A stretch of 64,000 nucleotides of DNA from Streptomyces sp. NBC_00234 (GTDB lineage Bacteria; Actinomycetota; Actinomycetes; Streptomycetales; Streptomycetaceae), in NCBI RefSeq assembly GCF_036195325.1, contig NZ_CP108101.1, positions 7,006,001 through 7,070,000 on the forward strand, in the 5' to 3' direction. The number at the start of each line of letters is the position of its first letter. Position 1 is the first letter of the stretch. This document shows, piece after piece, positions 60,694 to 64,000 of this stretch. A program made the translations under genes and the position numbers. Below the pieces are notes generated by a model. That model saw only the letters and a program-made list of their open reading frames with translations. It ran no database searches and was not told where the DNA came from.

Positions 60694-60867
60694 ATGTCCG
60701 ATTCAGAGCACTACGACCCGCTCAGCTCGCGGTCCCCGAAGGGTCGCGGCTCGCAGGAGAAGAAGTTTCCGCGCGGCGTGGTGATCCGGCTGGTCGCCTA
60801 CCTGGTCGCCGGACACGTCTTCGCGGCCTTCCTCTACCTGCTGTTCGAGGTGGCGGGCAAGGGCTGA
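60694..60867 (+). CDS. DUF6126-like small membrane protein
   Basis: This 57-residue protein has a hydrophilic N-terminus (MSDSEHYDPLSSRSPKGRG), a short basic KKFPRG stretch and one helix (GVVIRLVAYLVAGHVFAAFLYLLFEV). The FPRGxVIRLxxYLxAxHxxAxFxYLLF pattern corresponds to what I recall as DUF6126 in Streptomyces. The family has been seen beside XRE-cupin genes, as here (26 bases), and is probably controlled by that regulator. The function is unknown. Confidence 0.65.
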   Translation: MSDSEHYDPLSSRSPKGRGSQEKKFPRGVVIRLVAYLVAGHVFAAFLYLLFEVAGKG

Positions 60868-60886
60868 GGCCGGGGGGCGAGGGTGG

Positions 60887-61699
60887 TCACGCCTCCTCGA
60901 CGAGGCGCTCCCGCAGCCGCCCACGAGTCTCGGCGGAGAGCTTCAGACCCTCGGTGAGGTAGCGCTCGGTGCCGCCCCAGGTCTCCTCGATGGTCTCGAA
61001 GGCCGCCGCCAGGTAGTCGGCACGCGCACCGAAGAGGGGGTTGAGGAGCTCCATGACCTCGTCGGACATGCCGACCGCCGAGCTGTCGCTGCGCTTCACC
61101 TTGTACCGGCGGTGGGCGTCGTTGGACATGAGGTAGTCGGCCTCGATGGCATCGCGCTCCACGCCGACGGCCAGCAGCGACACCGCTATCGAGAGCCCCG
61201 CGCGGTCCTTGCCCGCGGCGCAGTGCATCAGGGCGGGGACGCTGTCCTCGGCCAGGGAGTGCAGCACCCGGCTGTGTTCCGCGGTGCGGTCCTTGATGAT
61301 CGAGCGGTACGAGGCGATCATGCGGTCCGCGCCCTTGCCGTCGGCGAGGATCGAGCGCAGCTGCTCGATGTTGCCGTCCCGGACCAGTCGCCAGAACTCG
61401 GCGCCGTCGGCCGGGTCGGAGAGCGGAATGCTGACATTGCGGACACCCGGCAGCTCCACGTCGTAGCCGTCCAGCTTGTGGTCGGCCGCGTTGCGGAAGT
61501 CGAAGATCGTGTGGAGTCCGAGCCCGCCGAGGAACGCCGCGTCCTGCTCGGTGGCGTTCGCCAGGTGACCGCTGCGGTAGAGCCGACCGAACCGCACCGT
61601 GCGGCCGTCCGTGGTCGGAAGGCCCCCGACGTCACGGAAGTTGCGGACGCCCGTCAGCTCAGTGTGCGTCGACGGGACCTGCGGCAGCTGCTGCGTCAC
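60887..61699 (-). CDS. tyrosine-protein phosphatase (DSP-like)
   Basis: The start is GTG 61699 (VTQQLPQVPS) with AGGAG 7 bases upstream, giving 270 residues. The nucleophile motif is HCAAGKDRAG (C160, R166), fitting C-x5-R. GVRNFRDVGGLPTTDGRTVRFGRLYRSGHL is the N-terminal signature of the actinobacterial Tyr phosphatase (MptpB/lipid-phosphatase-like) group. The family removes phosphate from tyrosine and often from phosphoinositides, and it has been linked to secreted virulence factors in mycobacteria. No export signal is present here, so the protein is cytoplasmic. It converges with the DUF6126-like gene. Confidence 0.9.
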   Translation of the reverse strand: MTQQLPQVPSTHTELTGVRNFRDVGGLPTTDGRTVRFGRLYRSGHLANATEQDAAFLGGLGLHTIFDFRNAADHKLDGYDVELPGVRNVSIPLSDPADGAEFWRLVRDGNIEQLRSILADGKGADRMIASYRSIIKDRTAEHSRVLHSLAEDSVPALMHCAAGKDRAGLSIAVSLLAVGVERDAIEADYLMSNDAHRRYKVKRSDSSAVGMSDEVMELLNPLFGARADYLAAAFETIEETWGGTERYLTEGLKLSAETRGRLRERLVEEA

Positions 61700-62101
61700 G
61701 GTGACTCCTGGAGTGTCTGGCGCCGGCGCTGCTCGCCGACGAGGGCACGGTCGTGACGATACGACATTGATTCCCCAGGCAATCATCTTGCCCCGGAGGC
61801 CGCCGTTCCGTGCCGTGCCGTGACCCGCGCTCCGCTACATGTCCGTATTGATGCATTTAGCGGAACATGCCCTGCTTATGGGGGAGATGGCGGTCGACTG
61901 GTGAGCGGGATCATATCCGTGACGGTGTGTGGCGAACCCGCCGAAGGGCATTCCGCGCGCCGTACGGAATGCCAAGATCCGTAATCCACGGAGTGTGACC
62001 GGAAATCCCGGCGGAAATTGAATCGCGCATTCCGGTACCTCGGACGCGGCTTGTTCCGGCCGTCCTTACTCGCTTACGGTCACCGTCAATCCGGACGGAC
62101 C
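61700..62101. other. intergenic region before the riboswitch
   Basis: The first 400 bases of this gap hold no convincing gene. They should contain the divergent promoters of the phosphatase and of the riboswitch-controlled peptidase gene. I cannot place either -35/-10 pair with confidence. Confidence 0.3.
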
Positions 62102-62266
62102 GCCTAATCCTGCCGCCGCCCGGAATCCGCATCCCACTCACGTGTGGCAGGAGCGGGGGACCCAGGTAAGCCGCCGGTCCGGAGAAATCCGGAACGGCTC
62201 GGGGTGAAGTCGCGCTCAGCGCGACCGGGCATCTCCAGCCCGAACCCGACAGCTCACCTCGTAGGC
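62102..62266 (+). promoter_or_regulatory. ydaO/yuaA (c-di-AMP) riboswitch
   Basis: The leader of the M23 peptidase gene carries the motif blocks of this riboswitch in order: GGGGGACCCAGG (62155-62166), then CTCGGGGTGAAG (62199-62210), then CCCGAACCCGACAGCTCACC followed by TCGTAGGCG (62239-62267). The helix-closing GCCTA (62102-62106) pairs with TAGGC (62262-62266). Boundaries are approximate. In Streptomyces the same element sits upstream of cell-wall hydrolases such as rpfA and the swl genes. Bound c-di-AMP would reduce expression. Confidence 0.88.
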
Positions 62267-62285
62267 GCCGGAGAGGAATTCCCCC

Positions 62286-63233
62286 ATGCCCGCAAAGGGT
62301 AAGCACCGTCGTACGAAGTCCGGCCCGCTCGCCCGCGGCGTCCTCGCCGCCGGGACCGGCGGAGCCGCTCTGGCCCTCCCACTGATCGGTGCCACCGGCG
62401 CGCATGCCGCTGAGCAGTCCGCACCCGTCGCCAAGCCCGCGGCGGCCTCGGTCGCCGCGGCGCACACCGCTCCCGCCGCCGCGGCCAAGACCGCCCCGAA
62501 GACCTACTCCGTGGTCTCCGGCGACTACCTGTCGAAGATCGCCGCCGAGCAGAAGATCAAGGGCGGCTGGCAGAAGCTGTACCAGGACAACCGCGACGTC
62601 GTCGGTGAGAACCCGAGCCTGATCTTCCCCGGCACCGAACTGACCCTCGGCGCCAAGGCGTCCGGCTCGGCGAAGGCCATCCCGTCCAAGGCCGCGGCTC
62701 CGAAGGCCGCCGCTCCGAAGACCGAGGCCCCGAAGGCGGACACGTCCTCCGACTCGGCCTCCTCCGCCGAGGCGACCACCTCGACGGACACCGGCACCTC
62801 CACCGGTGCCTCGGAGAGCAACAGCTCCGGCTGGACGACCCCCGTGGCCGACGCCACCGTCACCACGCAGTACCGCGCCTCCGGCTCCATGTGGTCCAGT
62901 GGCTACCACACCGGTGCGGACTTCCAGGCTGCCTCCGGCACCAGTGTCCGGGCCATCGGCCCCGGCACCGTGGTCTCGGCCGGCTGGAGCGGTGCGTACG
63001 GCAACGAGGTCGTCATCCAGCACGCCGACGGCATGTACTCCCAGTACGCCCACCAGTCCTCGCTCAACGTGTCGGTCGGCGAGACCGTCACGGGCGGCCA
63101 GCAGATCGGCCTCTCCGGTTCCACCGGCAACTCCAGCGGCCCGCACCTCCACTTCGAGGTCCGCACCGGCCCGAGCTACGGCTCGGACGTCGACCCGGTC
63201 TCGTACCTGCGTCAGCACGGCGTCTCCATCTGA
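62286..63233 (+). CDS. secreted LysM / M23-family peptidoglycan hydrolase
   Basis: The 315-residue protein has a signal peptide (KHRRTKSGPLARGVLAAGTGGAALALPLIGATGAHA, cleavage near residue 42). A LysM domain at about 70-120 includes TYSVVSGDYLSKIAAEQKIKGGWQKLYQDNRDVVG. An alanine-, serine- and threonine-rich linker of about 70 residues follows. The C-terminal M23 peptidase domain has zinc ligands in YHTGADF and PHLHFEVRTG. It binds peptidoglycan via LysM and cleaves peptide cross-links. A GGAGAGGA site precedes ATG 62286. It is controlled by the c-di-AMP riboswitch at 62102-62266. Confidence 0.93.
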   Translation: MPAKGKHRRTKSGPLARGVLAAGTGGAALALPLIGATGAHAAEQSAPVAKPAAASVAAAHTAPAAAAKTAPKTYSVVSGDYLSKIAAEQKIKGGWQKLYQDNRDVVGENPSLIFPGTELTLGAKASGSAKAIPSKAAAPKAAAPKTEAPKADTSSDSASSAEATTSTDTGTSTGASESNSSGWTTPVADATVTTQYRASGSMWSSGYHTGADFQAASGTSVRAIGPGTVVSAGWSGAYGNEVVIQHADGMYSQYAHQSSLNVSVGETVTGGQQIGLSGSTGNSSGPHLHFEVRTGPSYGSDVDPVSYLRQHGVSI

Positions 63234-63250
63234 GACGAGCGGCGGTGAGA

Positions 63251-63280
63251 AAAGGGCGGTGCGCGGCGGCGCACCGCCCT
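63251..63280. terminator. terminator hairpin
   Basis: A perfect 13-bp stem, AAGGGCGGTGCGC (63251-63263) with 63268-63280, and a 4-base GGCG loop lie 17 bases after the peptidase stop codon. Confidence 0.85.
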
Positions 63281-63422
63281 TCCGTGCGTTCCGTACTGTC
63301 CCGCGCCGGGGCCGCCACTTATTCCGGCTTTACCAAAAACTGACCGGGTGGTCTATCTCACCACCCGTCAACCCCTTATTACGGTCGCGTAGGTCACATT
63401 CGCGGGTGCAGGATACGTGTTT

Positions 63423-64000
63423 GTGGCAGACGATTCGAAACTCAATCAGCACGGTCTCAAGGACGTCATGGACGTCCCCGGCTTCATAGGGTCGTACGCG
63501 GCGATCGGCGACAGCTTCACCGAGGGCGTCGGGGACCCCGGCCCCGACGGAACCCTTGTCGGCTGGGCCGACCGATTCGCGGTACTGCTGGCGGATCAGC
63601 TCCCGGTCTCCGACGCGGGGACGGGCGTCGGCGCATCACGGCACGGCAATTTCCGTTACGCCAACCTCGCCGTACGCGGACGGCTCCTGGACCAGATCGT
63701 CGAGGAGCAGATCCCGCGCGCCAAGGAGCTGGCGCCCGACCTGGTCAGCTTCTGCGCCGGCGGCAACGACATCCTCCGGCCGGGGAGCGACCCCGACGAC
63801 GTGGCCGAGCGCTTCGAGCGCGCCGTCGCCGAACTGAGCGGTGCGGTCGGCACCGTCATGGTCACCACCGGCTTCGACACCCGCCACATGCCGGTGCTGC
63901 GCCACCTCCGCGGCAAGATCGCCACGTACACCGCCCATGTGCGCTCCATCGCCGACCGCTACGACTGCCCGGTCCTCGACCTGTGGTCGCTGCGGTCCGT
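63423..64000 (+). CDS. SGNH/GDSL hydrolase (3' end outside window)
   Basis: The start is GTG 63423 (VADDSKLNQH), with AGGA about 9 bases upstream. The frame runs to the window edge, showing 192 residues. The catalytic serine is in AAIGDSFTEGVGD near residue 29, block II glycine in RYANLAVRGR, and the block III asparagine in CAGGNDILRPG near 118. The aspartate and histidine of block V should lie beyond the edge. No signal peptide is visible, so this is the intracellular branch. The substrate is unknown; esterase or lipase activity on acyl esters is typical. Confidence 0.9.
   Translation, partial: MADDSKLNQHGLKDVMDVPGFIGSYAAIGDSFTEGVGDPGPDGTLVGWADRFAVLLADQLPVSDAGTGVGASRHGNFRYANLAVRGRLLDQIVEEQIPRAKELAPDLVSFCAGGNDILRPGSDPDDVAERFERAVAELSGAVGTVMVTTGFDTRHMPVLRHLRGKIATYTAHVRSIADRYDCPVLDLWSLRS

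Overview
The window is a very GC-rich stretch of actinobacterial chromosome, almost certainly from Streptomyces. The evidence is the C- and G-ending codon use, the frequent GTG starts, and families largely confined to this group: an SsgA-like sporulation protein, a WhiJ-type XRE/DUF397/ATPase set, an SCO6745-family protein, and DUF6380-like and DUF6126-like small proteins. From about 30 kb onward the gene order resembles the Streptomyces coelicolor SCO67xx region as I remember it (idi, then the hopanoid cluster known there as SCO6759-6771). Both ends cut through genes. I saw no tRNA, rRNA, insertion sequence, prophage or CRISPR array, so this looks like ordinary chromosome.

Layout. 1-9.5 kb holds housekeeping and developmental genes: a HEAT-like protein, an acyl-ACP desaturase behind a repeat-rich operator, dimethylargininase, an XRE regulator with a DUF397 partner and a divergent ATPase gene broken by an in-frame TGA, an SsgA-like protein, a secreted beta-propeller, a YciI protein and endonuclease V. 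9.7-15.5 kb is a beta-oxidation operon (CaiB-type CoA transferase, acyl-CoA dehydrogenase, thiolase, FadB). 15.5-24.7 kb holds MerR and TetR regulators, a macro-domain protein, an MpaB-type oxygenase, an M14 carboxypeptidase, a BCCT transporter, a D-amino-acid oxidase and an ABC-F protein. 24.8-27.3 kb carries a pectate lyase and a LacI regulator with two identical operators 200 bp apart. 27.8-39.5 kb has Tex, an SCO6745-family gene with a TetR-type operator, two DJ-1/PfpI proteins, an enoyl-CoA hydratase, an HdeD-like protein, an anti-sigma-type ATPase, Idi, a methyltransferase-acetyltransferase fusion, a CDF metal transporter and GalE.

39.7-46.8 kb is a tightly overlapping operon that I read as a surface-glycopolymer system: a DUF5941-type CDP-alcohol phosphotransferase with an apparent CTG start, a nucleotidyltransferase, an sn-glycerol-1-phosphate-dehydrogenase-like enzyme, a second CDP-alcohol phosphotransferase, a GT2 glycosyltransferase and a TagGH-like ABC exporter. 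It ends at a strong terminator. I consider it the best candidate for an undescribed pathway. 47.1-60 kb is a complete hopanoid operon (hpnC, hpnD, a DUF6380-like micro-gene, hpnE, a polyprenyl synthase, shc, hpnG, hpnH, ispG, dxs, a hpnO-like aminotransferase), mostly linked by stop-start overlaps. It makes isoprenoid precursors, squalene, hopene and then aminobacteriohopanetriol. Its ispG has a codon style unlike its neighbours.

The right end has an XRE-cupin regulator with tandem palindromic operators, a DUF6126-like membrane peptide, a tyrosine phosphatase, a c-di-AMP (ydaO/yuaA) riboswitch in front of a LysM/M23 cell-wall hydrolase, and the start of an SGNH hydrolase.
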